A DNA stretch of 64,000 nt from Haloferula sp. BvORR071 (GCF_000739615.1 NZ_BATP01000007.1:1-64000), one strand, 5' to 3'. Positions 1 to 8,677 are shown, counted from the stretch's first letter. The notes: a model not told the origin generated them from the letters alone. Made by a program: numbers and translations.

Positions 1-245
1 AAGGGCACTTTCTGCTCCTTGGCGTATCCCGCCCACTCGCCCGGAGTGGCACTGTGGCGGCCGGCGGTGAAGTCCTCCCGCGCCGTCTTGAAGGCCTTGG
101 AGAGATAGTAAACGTAGTTCTGGTCGCGGTAACCGTGGCTGCCGTCCTTGTAGAACATCGCCGCGAAAATTCCGAACATCAGCAGCATCGCCACAGCACG
201 GAACAGGAACCAGGGGGTGGGTTTCAGGACGAGGCGTTCGCTCAT
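1..245 (-). CDS. Hypothetical membrane-anchored protein, N-terminal fragment
   Basis: The ATG is at 245 on the minus strand, and 81 codons stay open to the window edge, so the C-terminus is missing. The N-terminus reads MSERLVLKPTPWFLFRAVAM, followed by a hydrophobic stretch at about residues 14-27 that looks like a single membrane anchor or uncleaved signal. The visible remainder is Tyr/Lys-rich and soluble in character. It diverges from thiH across a gap of about 140-165 bases. I do not recognise the family from this fragment. The call as a gene rests on the anchor, the clean frame and GC-rich codon use. Confidence 0.55.
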   Translation of the reverse strand, partial: MSERLVLKPTPWFLFRAVAMLLMFGIFAAMFYKDGSHGYRDQNYVYYLSKAFKTAREDFTAGRHSATPGEWAGYAKEQKVP

Positions 246-387
246 GGGTATCGGCAGCAGGGGGAGGAAAGCCGCCCGGGAGGCGCATGGCAAGCTCCGG
301 CGGCTCCCCCAAAATCCGGGGGTCTACGCCCGGGCCGCGGCAATTCTCCCGTTTTTTCCCGCCTGACAGCAATGCAGGGATCCCGCT

Positions 388-1563
388 TTGACGTCCCCCC
401 TTCCCCGCTCCATGCTGCCGCCGTCCGTGAGTTTTTCCGCCCAATTTGCCGCCGCCCTGGCGAACCCGTCTCCCCTGTTGCGCCGTTTCGAGCGGCTGAT
501 CGCCCCGGTCCAAGACCGCGGGCTGGAAGCCCTCGCCCGGGAGAGCCAGCGCCTGACCCGCCACCACTTCGGCCGCACCATGCGGCTTTTCGCGCCGCTC
601 TACCTCTCCAACGAGTGCGTGAACAACTGTTCCTACTGTGGCTTCTCCCGGGACAATGGGATCTTCCGGGTGACCCTGACCGTGGACCAGGTGGTCCGCG
701 AGGCGCGGTACCTGCATGACCTTGGCTTCCGCAATGTGCTGCTGGTCGCCGGCGAGCACCCGAAATTCGTCTCGGATGGCTATCTCCAGGAGTGCATCGA
801 TGCCCTGAAGGGCTTCTTCCCGACCATCGGTATCGAAGTCGGCCCGATGGAAGATGACCAGTATGCCGAAATCGTCCGCCACGGCGCGGAGGGTCTGGTG
901 GTCTATCAGGAGACCTACCACCGCGAGACTTACCAGCGCCTGCATACCGCGGGACCCAAGAAGAACTTCGACTGGCGCCTCGATTGCCCCGAGCGCGCTT
1001 ACGCGGGCGGCTTCCGGAGGATTGGTATAGGGGCTCTCTTCGGTCTCGCGGAATGGCGGCATGAGGCACTCGCCCTGGCCGCCCACCTCGAATACCTCTA
1101 CAAGCATTGCTGGAAGGCGCAGTTCACCGTGGCCTTCCCTCGGATGCGTCCCTACGCCGGGAACTACCAGTACGAGCCGGACGAAAATCTCTATCTCTCG
1201 GACCGGGCGCTGGTGCAGCTCGTCTGTGCATTCCGGACCTGCTTCCCGCAGGTCGGCATCGTGTTGTCCACCCGCGAACCCGCAAACTTCCGCGACTCTC
1301 TCGTTCATCTGGGCGTGACCACCATGTCCGCCGGCGCGCGCACCGAACCCGGCGGCTACACCGGTGCGGGCAGCGATGACCTGCACCTGACCGTGAAGGG
1401 CCGCCGCGTCGAACTGGAGCAGACCACCGGCTGCGAGAAGGCAACCGAGCAATTCAAGATCGACGACACCCGCTCGCCCGCCGAGGTCGCCGCGATGCTG
1501 CGCTCGAAGCAGATCGAGCCGGTGTGGAAGGACTGGGATGAGGCGATCCTGGCCACCCCGTAG
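388..1563 (+). CDS. thiH: 2-iminoacetate synthase ThiH (radical SAM)
   Basis: ThiH cleaves tyrosine with S-adenosylmethionine to give dehydroglycine (2-iminoacetate) for the thiazole half of thiamine. The radical-SAM cluster motif CxxxCxxC is at residues 77, 81 and 84 counting from 388. It is followed by ThiH-like blocks (VYQETYHRETYQRLHTAGPK; ERAYAGGFRRIGIGALFGL), and the length of 391 aa is near the usual 370-390. The start is uncertain. Position 388 is a TTG with an AGGGA about 7 bases upstream, while the first ATG is at 412. ThiS lies two genes downstream and supports the pathway. thiG, the usual partner, is not in the window. I see no TPP riboswitch in the leader. Confidence 0.93.
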   Translation: MTSPLPRSMLPPSVSFSAQFAAALANPSPLLRRFERLIAPVQDRGLEALARESQRLTRHHFGRTMRLFAPLYLSNECVNNCSYCGFSRDNGIFRVTLTVDQVVREARYLHDLGFRNVLLVAGEHPKFVSDGYLQECIDALKGFFPTIGIEVGPMEDDQYAEIVRHGAEGLVVYQETYHRETYQRLHTAGPKKNFDWRLDCPERAYAGGFRRIGIGALFGLAEWRHEALALAAHLEYLYKHCWKAQFTVAFPRMRPYAGNYQYEPDENLYLSDRALVQLVCAFRTCFPQVGIVLSTREPANFRDSLVHLGVTTMSAGARTEPGGYTGAGSDDLHLTVKGRRVELEQTTGCEKATEQFKIDDTRSPAEVAAMLRSKQIEPVWKDWDEAILATP

Positions 1564-1570
1564 ACAGTCC

Positions 1571-2296
1571 ATGCGCGGCTTCCTGATCTTCTTCAATCTG
1601 GCAGGTGCGATTCTATCGATCGCCCTTCTCGTTTCAACCTTTGCCGCAAAGGGGATCATTACATCGCAGGCACAGCGAATCGCGGTGGAGAAGTCCCGCA
1701 AGTATTCCGACCCTCTCGCGGGCAAGCTTCAGGAAACGCTCGACCGCCCCTTGATCGGGAAACTGATCGTCGGCAAGCCGCGCGAGGTGCTGGAACGCGA
1801 GCTTCAGGATTACCGCAGCTCACCCGGCGACTGGCTCGAGGAGCTCGCCAGGGGAGGCGCGGACAAGGCCAAGCAGATCGACTTCCCCGAGATCACCCAG
1901 CCGCTCGCCCGCAAGGCTCTCGATGCACTGAAAAGCGAGATGACGGGGCTCAAGGCTCAGGTGCAGGACAGCTACCGCAATCTCATCGCGGACCTGCGCC
2001 TGTTTGCGACCACGAACCTGATCGTATTCCTCCTCATCGCTTGGCTCTGCTGGATCGCCCGCTCACCCTCGGCCATCCACTGGCTGGTCGGTTATTCTCT
2101 CGCGATGAGCTTGGCTCTCGTCATCTCGATCTACTTCTACGCCCAGCAGAACTGGGCGTGGTCAATCCTGCGCAACGACTATATGGGCTGGCGTTATCCA
2201 AGCCTGCTTGGCATTGCCACTGCCTACCTCATGCTCCGCTTCACACCGGAGATCGCGTTCCAATACGACTGGAAGAAAAAGGAACCCTTGCCATGA
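1571..2296 (+). CDS. Hypothetical four-helix membrane protein between thiH and thiS
   Basis: This 241-aa protein has a hydrophobic N-terminal segment (about residues 4-27), a charged extracytoplasmic or coiled middle (about 30-150), and three more hydrophobic segments towards the C-terminus (about 150-172, 178-202 and 215-232). It starts 7 bases after the thiH stop, at the first ATG in frame, and its stop overlaps the thiS start as ATGA. It is therefore almost certainly co-transcribed with the thiamine genes. I do not recognise the family, and nothing in it suggests a thiamine transporter. Its position may be coincidental operon membership. Confidence 0.75.
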   Translation: MRGFLIFFNLAGAILSIALLVSTFAAKGIITSQAQRIAVEKSRKYSDPLAGKLQETLDRPLIGKLIVGKPREVLERELQDYRSSPGDWLEELARGGADKAKQIDFPEITQPLARKALDALKSEMTGLKAQVQDSYRNLIADLRLFATTNLIVFLLIAWLCWIARSPSAIHWLVGYSLAMSLALVISIYFYAQQNWAWSILRNDYMGWRYPSLLGIATAYLMLRFTPEIAFQYDWKKKEPLP

Positions 2297-2496
2297 CCCT
2301 CTTGATCAACGGAAACAGCCGGAGCTTCGATGCCGATGCCTTCAGCGTCGACAGCCTGCTCGACACCCTCGGCCTCGGCGGCAAGCCGGTGGTGGTGGAA
2401 CTGGATCAGGAAGCGGTCTTCGCGAAGGACTACGCGGGCACACCGGTGAAGGACGGGGCGGAGGTCGAGATCGTGATGATCGCGGCGGGGGGCTGA
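2293..2496 (+). CDS. thiS: Sulfur carrier protein ThiS
   Basis: This 67-aa ubiquitin-fold protein ends in Ala-Ala-Gly-Gly. That tail is adenylated and thiocarboxylated so that ThiS can donate sulfur to ThiG during thiazole formation. Length and tail are exactly those of ThiS, and the N-terminus (MTLLINGNSRSFDADAF) matches the family's first beta-hairpin. The ATG overlaps the stop of the preceding membrane gene by four bases (ATGA), which implies translational coupling. A MoaD-like role is the only real alternative and is less likely with thiH in the same operon. Confidence 0.9.
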   Translation: MTLLINGNSRSFDADAFSVDSLLDTLGLGGKPVVVELDQEAVFAKDYAGTPVKDGAEVEIVMIAAGG

Positions 2497-2502
2497 CCCT
2501 TC

Positions 2503-3210
2503 TCACTCCGGCAATTGCTCCTTGTCCCCCAAGTGTCTCGGACGGGTGCCGAGGATATTGACGTCGAGCCACATCTTCACCCGGGCCCCGACTTCTCGGA
2601 CCTTGGTTTTGAATCCTCCGCTGCTGACGACGTCCTGGGCATTGAAGCCGGTGACCTTCATGCCATTCGCTTGGGCGAGGTAAACGGCGCGCTCGTTGTG
2701 GAAGCGCTGTGAGATCATGACCACCTCCGTCAGCCCGAAGATCTCCTTGGCACGCACCACCGAGTCCAGGGTCCTTAGGCCGGCGTAGTCGCAGACGATC
2801 TTGTTCTTCGGGATGCCGCGCTCGACCAGCGCCCGCCGCATCTTCTCGGGCTCGTTGTAGTACTTCTCGCTGTTGTCCCCGGAGACTAGGATCACTTGGA
2901 TCTTGCCGGCCTTCCACAGCTTCTCCGCGGCATCGATGCGATAGCGGAAGTAGAGATTTTCGCGCTCCTGCGCCCGGTCAGTGGTGCCGAAGACCAGACC
3001 CACCTTGGTCGGCGGGACCAGGTTCACGTCATCGTACAGGATACCCCGGGACGCTTGGACGGCGGCGAGGTTCGCCCACGCAATAAACGCGACTCCCAAG
3101 AGGCCGACCGCCATGGCCGCCAAGAGAGTTCGCTTCAGCCAAATCCGCCAGCGGAGTCTATTCCCCGCTCGGGTCACGCCTTCTGTTCCGCCGGTTTCCA
3201 CTTGGTCCAT
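2503..3210 (-). CDS. sanA: SanA/YdcF family (DUF218) envelope protein
   Basis: This 235-aa protein has one N-terminal membrane helix (about residues 27-48) and a DUF218 domain. Family motifs are visible: VGLVFGTTDR after the anchor, ILVSGDNSEKYYNEPEKMR, and CDYAGLRTLDSVVRAKEIFG. SanA of enterobacteria affects envelope permeability to vancomycin at high temperature; the biochemical activity of the family is unsettled. The proposed start at 3210 overlaps the 3' end of the lipid kinase by 37 bases, so the two are probably coupled. It ends 6 bases from the convergent thiS stop. Confidence 0.85.
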   Translation of the reverse strand: MDQVETGGTEGVTRAGNRLRWRIWLKRTLLAAMAVGLLGVAFIAWANLAAVQASRGILYDDVNLVPPTKVGLVFGTTDRAQERENLYFRYRIDAAEKLWKAGKIQVILVSGDNSEKYYNEPEKMRRALVERGIPKNKIVCDYAGLRTLDSVVRAKEIFGLTEVVMISQRFHNERAVYLAQANGMKVTGFNAQDVVSSGGFKTKVREVGARVKMWLDVNILGTRPRHLGDKEQLPE

Positions 3211-4205
3211 GCCACCATCGACTTCACCGCCTCCGCAAACCGGCTGCCGATCGGCTCCTCCGGAGCGATCACCCGGAGCCGACCGGGATCCTCATTGCTG
3301 AATTGCACCTCACGCCAGCGGCCGGCCAATTCGCCATCCACCTGCACCGGCACCTCGCGGTCCGCTATGACCTTGCAGGAATGGGCCTGCAGGTAGGCCA
3401 CGGTGGTCCCCGCCGCCTCCACACCGCCGAAGGCGATGCCCCGGAGAGAGTCCAGCACCAGCTTGTAGCCGGCTTCCTTGAAGACCAGCACGTCGAGCAT
3501 GCTGTCGCGGTTGTCGGCCTTGTGGAAAAGCTTGAATTGGCCGCCGTAGAGCGAGCCGTTGCCGGTCAGCACCGCCACGCCTTCCTCGCGGCGGCCGTCG
3601 TCGCAAATCACCTCCATCCGCGGCGGATCCTCGCCGAGGACCTTCACCGCCGCCAGCAGGTAGGCGAGCGGCCCGAGCATCTTCTTGGTCTCCCAAGTCG
3701 TTTCCTCGATCACCATGGCGTCGAAGCCGACACCCGCCATCTGGACGAAAGGAATACCGTTGGCCTCGAACAGGTCGATCTCCTGGACCAGACCGGCCTC
3801 GATGACCTCGAAGGCCCGCGGCAGGTTGTCGAAGGGGATGCCCAGCTCGCGGGCGAAAACGTTCATGGTCCCGGCCGGCAGCACGCCGAGGGCGGTCTGG
3901 GAGCCAGCCAAGCCTTGGACCACGGCATTCAGGGTGCCGTCGCCGCCCGCAGCCACCACAACCGGCGCGCCTTGGCGCGCGAACATCGCCGCCAACTCAC
4001 GCGCCTCCGCAGCGCTACTGGTGGCATGCAGCGCGAAGCGCGTGGCATGATCCATGAGGAAGCGAAGGGCCCGCTGCCCTTTTTGGCTGCGCGCCCTCGG
4101 ATTGAAAATCAGCGGATACCGCGGCAGCCCGGTCACGGGCCTGAATGGAACCCGGCGACGGCCAAGTTCCAAGTGCGAAGTAGCGCCGGAATTCCAGTCG
4201 TGCAT
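3174..4205 (-). CDS. Diacylglycerol kinase-family lipid kinase
   Basis: The 343-aa protein carries the DAGK catalytic core. An NPRA substrate/nucleotide loop lies at about residues 35-38, the GGDGTLN motif at 87-93, and LGVLPAGTMNVFARELGIP follows. The usual second half has a Gly-rich GVGFDAMV block. It should phosphorylate a lipid acceptor such as diacylglycerol, phosphatidylglycerol or a long-chain base; sequence alone does not say which. It sits 9 bases after maf and overlaps sanA, giving a three-gene minus-strand unit maf - kinase - sanA. Confidence 0.88.
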   Translation of the reverse strand: MHDWNSGATSHLELGRRRVPFRPVTGLPRYPLIFNPRARSQKGQRALRFLMDHATRFALHATSSAAEARELAAMFARQGAPVVVAAGGDGTLNAVVQGLAGSQTALGVLPAGTMNVFARELGIPFDNLPRAFEVIEAGLVQEIDLFEANGIPFVQMAGVGFDAMVIEETTWETKKMLGPLAYLLAAVKVLGEDPPRMEVICDDGRREEGVAVLTGNGSLYGGQFKLFHKADNRDSMLDVLVFKEAGYKLVLDSLRGIAFGGVEAAGTTVAYLQAHSCKVIADREVPVQVDGELAGRWREVQFSNEDPGRLRVIAPEEPIGSRFAEAVKSMVAWTKWKPAEQKA

Positions 4206-4214
4206 CGCAGGCGC

Positions 4215-4769
4215 TCAATCCCCGCGAAGCGCCTCGATCACCTTGGAGACCGGAAGCCCCATCACGTTGTCAAAGGCTCCTTCGATGGATTCCACCAGCA
4301 GATCTCCGCGCTCCTGAATGCCGTAGGCACCTGCCTTATCCAGTGTATCGACCGTTTGAATGTATTCTTCGATCACGGACTCATCGAACTCCTTGAAACG
4401 AACCAAGGTAAGATCATGAAATCGATTTACACGATCGATTGAATCAAAAATACAAACACCTGTGCAAACCGTGTGAGCGCGTCCCGATAATTTCCGTAAC
4501 ATTTCACGGGATTCATTCAAGGACTTAGGCTTGCCCAGTGGCTCGCCCTCAATCCAAACAAGTGTATCAGCTCCTATCACCGTGGCCTTGGGATGCTGCT
4601 CAGCAACGGCCCGCGCCTTGAGCTCGGCATTTTGTTCACACAAATTCACAAGCGGGATACTTGCGTCGTGGATCTCCTCGGCGGGTGAAACAACCACTTC
4701 AAACTCCACCCCTGCCTCGGCAAGGAGCTGCTGACGACGAGGCGAGGCGGAGGCGAGGATCAGGTGCAC
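4215..4769 (-). CDS. maf: Maf-like nucleoside triphosphate pyrophosphatase
   Basis: Maf proteins hydrolyse non-canonical or modified dTTP/UTP/CTP and are linked to septum inhibition. The start is taken as GTG at 4769, giving 184 aa, the normal family length. No ATG lies at the right place and the family signature SASPRR falls at residues 7-12. Other family features are GADTLVW (67-72), the EPLGKP segment and a C-terminal YGIQERG with the NVMGLP block. Codon use in the middle of the gene (about 4330-4680) is clearly more AT-rich than the neighbours. The gene diverges from the zinc-receptor gene. Confidence 0.88.
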   Translation of the reverse strand: MHLILASASPRRQQLLAEAGVEFEVVVSPAEEIHDASIPLVNLCEQNAELKARAVAEQHPKATVIGADTLVWIEGEPLGKPKSLNESREMLRKLSGRAHTVCTGVCIFDSIDRVNRFHDLTLVRFKEFDESVIEEYIQTVDTLDKAGAYGIQERGDLLVESIEGAFDNVMGLPVSKVIEALRGD

Positions 4770-4835
4770 GAGCGGGGTGTATCGACTCCCCTTCCCTCTG
4801 CAAACCTTTGATCGAAGACAGCAAGCTATCGCAAT

Positions 4836-4848
4836 CGATTTGCAAAAC
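4836..4848. promoter_or_regulatory. Small palindrome in the maf / zinc-receptor divergent region
   Basis: GCAATCGATTTGC contains the perfect 8-bp palindrome AATCGATT. It is the only obvious dyad in the roughly 100-base region between the divergent maf and znuA-type genes. A metal-responsive repressor such as Zur would be expected to bind somewhere here, but this does not match a consensus I can vouch for. It is recorded as a weak candidate only. Confidence 0.15.
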
Positions 4849-4874
4849 CGCGCTTGCCGCCCAAAGCTCTGGCC

Positions 4875-5762
4875 ATGCGTTTTGTCGTCGCCCTTCTCGC
4901 CAGTCTCCTGCCCCTGTCCGCCGCGGAATTGAAGGTGGCCTCCCTGCATCCTCTGGTGGGCGACCTCGCCCGACAGGTCGGCGGCGCGCGGGTGGAGGTG
5001 GTCGACCTGATCGGCAAGAACGGCGATCCGCACCACTTCGAACCGGTTGCAGCTGACCTGGAGAAGGTGGGAGACGTAAAGCTCTACCTCGCCTCCGGGA
5101 TGGGCCTGGAGAGCTACCTGACTTCCCTGCGCGGGATCGTGGGAGGGAAGGCTACGGTCGTGGAGATCGGCAAGGATCTGCCCGCGATCGAGGAGGAGGA
5201 CGACCATGATCACGGAGCGGAGGATCACGAGCACCATCACCACGAGCAGGACCCGCACTGGTGGCACTCCATCGACCTCTTCCGCCGGGCCACGACCGCG
5301 ACGGCGGAGGCCCTGAGCGCCGCAGACCCTGCTGGCGCAGAGAGTTACACCAAGAATGCCGCCGCCTACCGCACCAAGCTGGACGAGCTACAGCGCTGGA
5401 GCCGCAAGGAGATCGCCCGGATCCCGCGTGAGCGCCGCCAACTTGCCACCGCCCACGCCGCCTTTGCCTATTTCTGCAAGGACAATGGCTTCGAGGCCAT
5501 CCCCCTGCAGGGCCTGAACCGCGAGCAAATGCCAGACCCGAAGCAGCTCGCAGCCCTCATTACCAAGCTGAAGGAGCACAAGGTGGCGGCGATCTTCCCT
5601 GAGAAGGAATCCAACCCCAAGATTCTGGAGATCCTAACCAAGGACACCGGGATCAAGGCCGGCAAGCCGCTCTACGCCGATGGCTCCGGGGTGGACAGCT
5701 ACGAGGCGATGATTCGCCACAATGTTTCGGCGATCGTGACCGGCTTGGCACCCTCTCCTTGA
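4875..5762 (+). CDS. Zinc/manganese ABC transporter substrate-binding protein (ZnuA/TroA family)
   Basis: A secreted metal receptor of 295 aa with a signal peptide (MRFVVALLASLLPLSAA). Likely metal ligands are His53/His54 in DPHHFEP, His128 in DPHWWHS, His194 in TAHAAFAYF, and an acidic residue in ADGSGVDSYEAM near the C-terminus. Between domain strands there is a His/Asp/Glu-rich loop (about residues 107-125), typical of zinc-specific ZnuA. The start chosen is the ATG at 4875, directly before the signal peptide. No permease or ATPase gene is adjacent: upstream is divergent maf and downstream a sensor kinase. It must work with components encoded elsewhere. Confidence 0.88.
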   Translation: MRFVVALLASLLPLSAAELKVASLHPLVGDLARQVGGARVEVVDLIGKNGDPHHFEPVAADLEKVGDVKLYLASGMGLESYLTSLRGIVGGKATVVEIGKDLPAIEEEDDHDHGAEDHEHHHHEQDPHWWHSIDLFRRATTATAEALSAADPAGAESYTKNAAAYRTKLDELQRWSRKEIARIPRERRQLATAHAAFAYFCKDNGFEAIPLQGLNREQMPDPKQLAALITKLKEHKVAAIFPEKESNPKILEILTKDTGIKAGKPLYADGSGVDSYEAMIRHNVSAIVTGLAPSP

Positions 5763-5910
5763 GGCTGGCGGCAACCGGACGGCGACGCCGGCAACCCGGC
5801 TCAAAGCTAGGAAGACAACGCAATTTTGCGGGCGTTCAAAAGTTTCCGACAAAATAATTTCCCAGATTTTTAAAATATGTTAAAGACTTCCCCGCTGTCG
5901 CCCATAAAAC

Positions 5911-7941
5911 ATGAAAAACCAACACTCGAGGTTGCCCCACCTCTGCGTTGGCCTGATTGCCCTGAACACCCTGCTCCCCGCGTCCCTCTCCGCCGCTGAA
6001 ACGGCGCAGACCACCAACCCGATCGGTCGGGTAGCCAGGATTTTCAACCGCAAGCTGGTCGAGGTCGAAGACCGCATCCATTGGCTGGAAGACCGCCGGG
6101 ATGCCCTCGCGGTGTTTGCGGAACGCCCCCTCAAGGAAAGCATTTGCTGGCGTTGCGGGCAGTCCGACGAGTCGGCAGGCAATCCGTGGATCTCCCTCGA
6201 TCTGGGACGCGAAGTTCCCTTGGACCAGATTTTCCTTGTTCCAGCCCAGCGCGAGGCGGGCGATTCGAACGACCTTTTCCCGCGCCGCTACATGATTGAG
6301 GCGGCTACCCAAGCGGACTTCTCCGACGCCCGGACGGTCTACAAGACCGGCCAGCTTCCCCAGCCCTCCCCCAACGGCTACCCGGTCCGGATCAATGCTG
6401 ACGGGCAGCCCGCGCGCCACGTGCGGCTCACCCTTCTGGAGGGCCACCGCCGCGGCCTGCCGAATGTCTGCGCGCTCTCCGAGATCTTTGTCTTCTCCGA
6501 CCGCAATCCGGTTTCCTTCGGGGCGACCGTGACCAGCAACCAATCGGTGGAAATCCCCAACCGATGGGCCCCGCAATACATCGTCGACGGCCGCACGCCG
6601 CTCGGAATCTGGCAGGGTGGCCTGTGGACCGCCTCGCACGGTGACTGTCTGGAAGTGCCAATCGACAACCAGCGGGTCGAGTGGATCATTGATCTGGGCG
6701 AGAGCACGACGGTGGACCGTATGGTCTTCTTCCCCTACGCGCTGCCGGAGCTCTCCGGTCCGGGTGCGGTGCCGCCGCGCCTGAATGTGGAGGTTTCGGA
6801 CACCCCGGATTTCGCCAAGCCCACGCGGATTGCCAGCAGCGGCGATCGCGATCTGCCGGTTGACCTGACCACGCCGATCGTGATGCCGACGAGCACCCGG
6901 ACGGCCGGCCGCTATCTGCGGGTGGTCTCCGAAAAGGCCTGGCAACTGGGCAACCGCCAGCTGCAAGCCTTGGGCGAGATCGAAGTCTGGTCCGGCACCC
7001 GTAACGTGGCCTTCGGTAAGGAAGTCACCGCCCGCCAGGACGGGCTGGAACATCCCTCCGAAGAACTCACCGATGGCTCCGGCGGCAGTGTGCAGATCCT
7101 GCCGATGCACGTCTGGCTTAACCAACTCGTCGAGCGCAGCCAGATCGACGGTGAACTTCAAAGCCTGAAGTCCTCGCACACGACCATGGCGTCGGAGAGC
7201 GAGTTGAACACCACCTGGGGTGCGGCGATCGGGCTTGGCCTGACTTTCCTGATCCCGGTGGCAATCGTCGAACGACGCCGTCTGGTGTCCCGCACCCAGC
7301 TCGACAAGCTGCGCAAGCGTATCGCCTCCGACCTGCACGACGACATCGGCAGCAACCTCGGCTCCATCTCGCTGATCGCCCGCTCCGCGAAGCGCGACCT
7401 CGAGCGTCTGCACGGCCCCGATGTGGTGGCCAACGACCTGGGCGAAGTGGAAACGATCGCCCGCGAAAGCTCCCTGGCGATGCGCGACATCGTGTGGCTG
7501 CTAGAACGCCGCCAGGACACGATCGGCGACTTGGTGCAGCGGATGCGCGACTGCGCTGCCCGCCTGCTGCGCGAGATCGAATACTCTCTGGTCTGCCGGT
7601 CCTCCAAGACCGCGGCCAAGCTGACGCTCGATTCCAAGCGTCACCTCTTCCTTTTCTACAAGGAAGCGCTTCACAACGTGGTGAAGCACTCGAAGGCGAC
7701 CCAAGTGACCGTGCGCCTCTTCGACGAGCGCGAACGCCTGGTCATGGAGGTCTCCGACAATGGCATCGGCCTGCCCCGCAACGAGGACGACCAGATGGCC
7801 GCCGTGAAGAAGCTCGCTGACCGCGCCCGGGTGCTGGAAGGCACCCTGCACGTGGAATCCAAGCCCGGCGCGGGCACCACCCTCCGACTCTCCGTCAAAC
7901 GAACCAGCCTGATGGCAACCAAAGCAACCGCCCATGAGTAA
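5911..7941 (+). CDS. Sensor histidine kinase with periplasmic discoidin-like domains
   Basis: A 676-aa NarX/DesK-class kinase. It has a signal peptide at residues 1-28 and a large extracytoplasmic region (about 30-430) with two segments resembling F5/8 type C (discoidin) domains: NPWISLDLGREVPLDQIFLV in the first, VEWIIDLGESTTVDRMVFFP in the second. One membrane helix lies near 436-453. The HisKA_3 dimerisation motif DLHDDIGSNLGS carries the phospho-acceptor His476. A HATPase_c domain follows, with the N box (ALHNVVKHSKA, about 586-596) and the G boxes (DNGIGL, GAGTTL). The stop overlaps the response-regulator start by 8 bases, so the two form a pair. Discoidin folds often bind carbohydrate, so a glycan ligand is plausible but not shown. 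Confidence 0.88.
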   Translation: MKNQHSRLPHLCVGLIALNTLLPASLSAAETAQTTNPIGRVARIFNRKLVEVEDRIHWLEDRRDALAVFAERPLKESICWRCGQSDESAGNPWISLDLGREVPLDQIFLVPAQREAGDSNDLFPRRYMIEAATQADFSDARTVYKTGQLPQPSPNGYPVRINADGQPARHVRLTLLEGHRRGLPNVCALSEIFVFSDRNPVSFGATVTSNQSVEIPNRWAPQYIVDGRTPLGIWQGGLWTASHGDCLEVPIDNQRVEWIIDLGESTTVDRMVFFPYALPELSGPGAVPPRLNVEVSDTPDFAKPTRIASSGDRDLPVDLTTPIVMPTSTRTAGRYLRVVSEKAWQLGNRQLQALGEIEVWSGTRNVAFGKEVTARQDGLEHPSEELTDGSGGSVQILPMHVWLNQLVERSQIDGELQSLKSSHTTMASESELNTTWGAAIGLGLTFLIPVAIVERRRLVSRTQLDKLRKRIASDLHDDIGSNLGSISLIARSAKRDLERLHGPDVVANDLGEVETIARESSLAMRDIVWLLERRQDTIGDLVQRMRDCAARLLREIEYSLVCRSSKTAAKLTLDSKRHLFLFYKEALHNVVKHSKATQVTVRLFDERERLVMEVSDNGIGLPRNEDDQMAAVKKLADRARVLEGTLHVESKPGAGTTLRLSVKRTSLMATKATAHE

Positions 7942-8590
7942 CACCGCTACTGTCCCGTTGCGGATCTGGATCTGCGAAGACCATGCGAACTTCGCCAAAC
8001 AGATCTCGCGTCTCATCGCCGGTGAAGATGACCTCGTCTGTGAGAAGGCATTCTCGCACCCGGACGACCTCTTCGCCGAACTGAACTACTGTTCCGCCCC
8101 GCCGGATCTCCTGATGCTCGACCTCGGCCTGCCCGGCAAGGACGGCCTGCAGGTGCTGCGCGAGGTCAAGGCCAAGGTCCCGGCACAGAAGATCGTCATC
8201 CTCACCTCCTTCGACGACCGCGAGCGCGTTTACCGCGCCATCTGCAACGGCGCCTCCGGATACCTGCTCAAGACCGCCGATCCGGACGACATCCTCTCCG
8301 GCATCCGCGACGTGATGCAGGGCACCGCCGCGCTGAGCAGCCCGATCGCCACAATGATCCTGGAAGGCTTCTCCAAGCACGGCCCGGTGGAAGAAACCGA
8401 GCCCCTCACCTCCCGTGAGGAAGAAGTGCTGCGCCTGCTGGTGAAGGGCTTCATCAAGAAGGAAATCGGCGACCAGCTCGACATCTCCCAGCACACCGTG
8501 GACATGCACCTGCGCAGCGTTTACCGCAAGCTGCACGTCCGCACCCAGACCGAAGCCGTCTCCAAAGCGCTCCGGAAGGGCCTGGTCTGA
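7934..8590 (+). CDS. NarL/FixJ-family response regulator
   Basis: A 218-aa transcription regulator. The receiver domain (about residues 8-125) has the acidic pair Glu15/Asp16, phospho-acceptor Asp63 in MLDLGLPGKDG, Thr91 and Lys113. A LuxR-type helix-turn-helix follows at about 153-215 (LTSREEEVLRLLVKGFIKKE, then ISQHTVDMHLRSVYRKL). It overlaps the discoidin-sensor kinase by 8 bases, so that kinase is the natural partner. No third gene belongs to the unit; the next gene lies 87 bases on. Confidence 0.92.
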   Translation: MSNTATVPLRIWICEDHANFAKQISRLIAGEDDLVCEKAFSHPDDLFAELNYCSAPPDLLMLDLGLPGKDGLQVLREVKAKVPAQKIVILTSFDDRERVYRAICNGASGYLLKTADPDDILSGIRDVMQGTAALSSPIATMILEGFSKHGPVEETEPLTSREEEVLRLLVKGFIKKEIGDQLDISQHTVDMHLRSVYRKLHVRTQTEAVSKALRKGLV

Positions 8591-8677
8591 TCGTTCGCTC
8601 GCTTCACTCCCCGACGCTCCCCGCTTCCGCCGGATTCCATTGTCGCGGCTCGCGGCTCCGTGTAATTCCCTCTATCA

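Noticed and set aside
246-411. Possible TPP riboswitch upstream of thiH
   Set aside because: I looked for the conserved CTGAGA and the ACCTGATC-type segments in the leader and found neither. The GC-rich stretch has hairpins but not the TPP core.
54-719. Long open frame on the plus strand overlapping thiH
   Set aside because: Its translation is Pro/Arg-rich and shows no family motifs, while the overlapping frame has the full radical-SAM signature. It is a shadow of GC-rich coding sequence.
5836-7413. 525-codon minus-strand open frame opposite the sensor kinase
   Set aside because: The product is rich in Arg/Gly/His with no domain, whereas the plus strand encodes a complete kinase with all catalytic boxes. 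High GC produces long antisense frames throughout this window.
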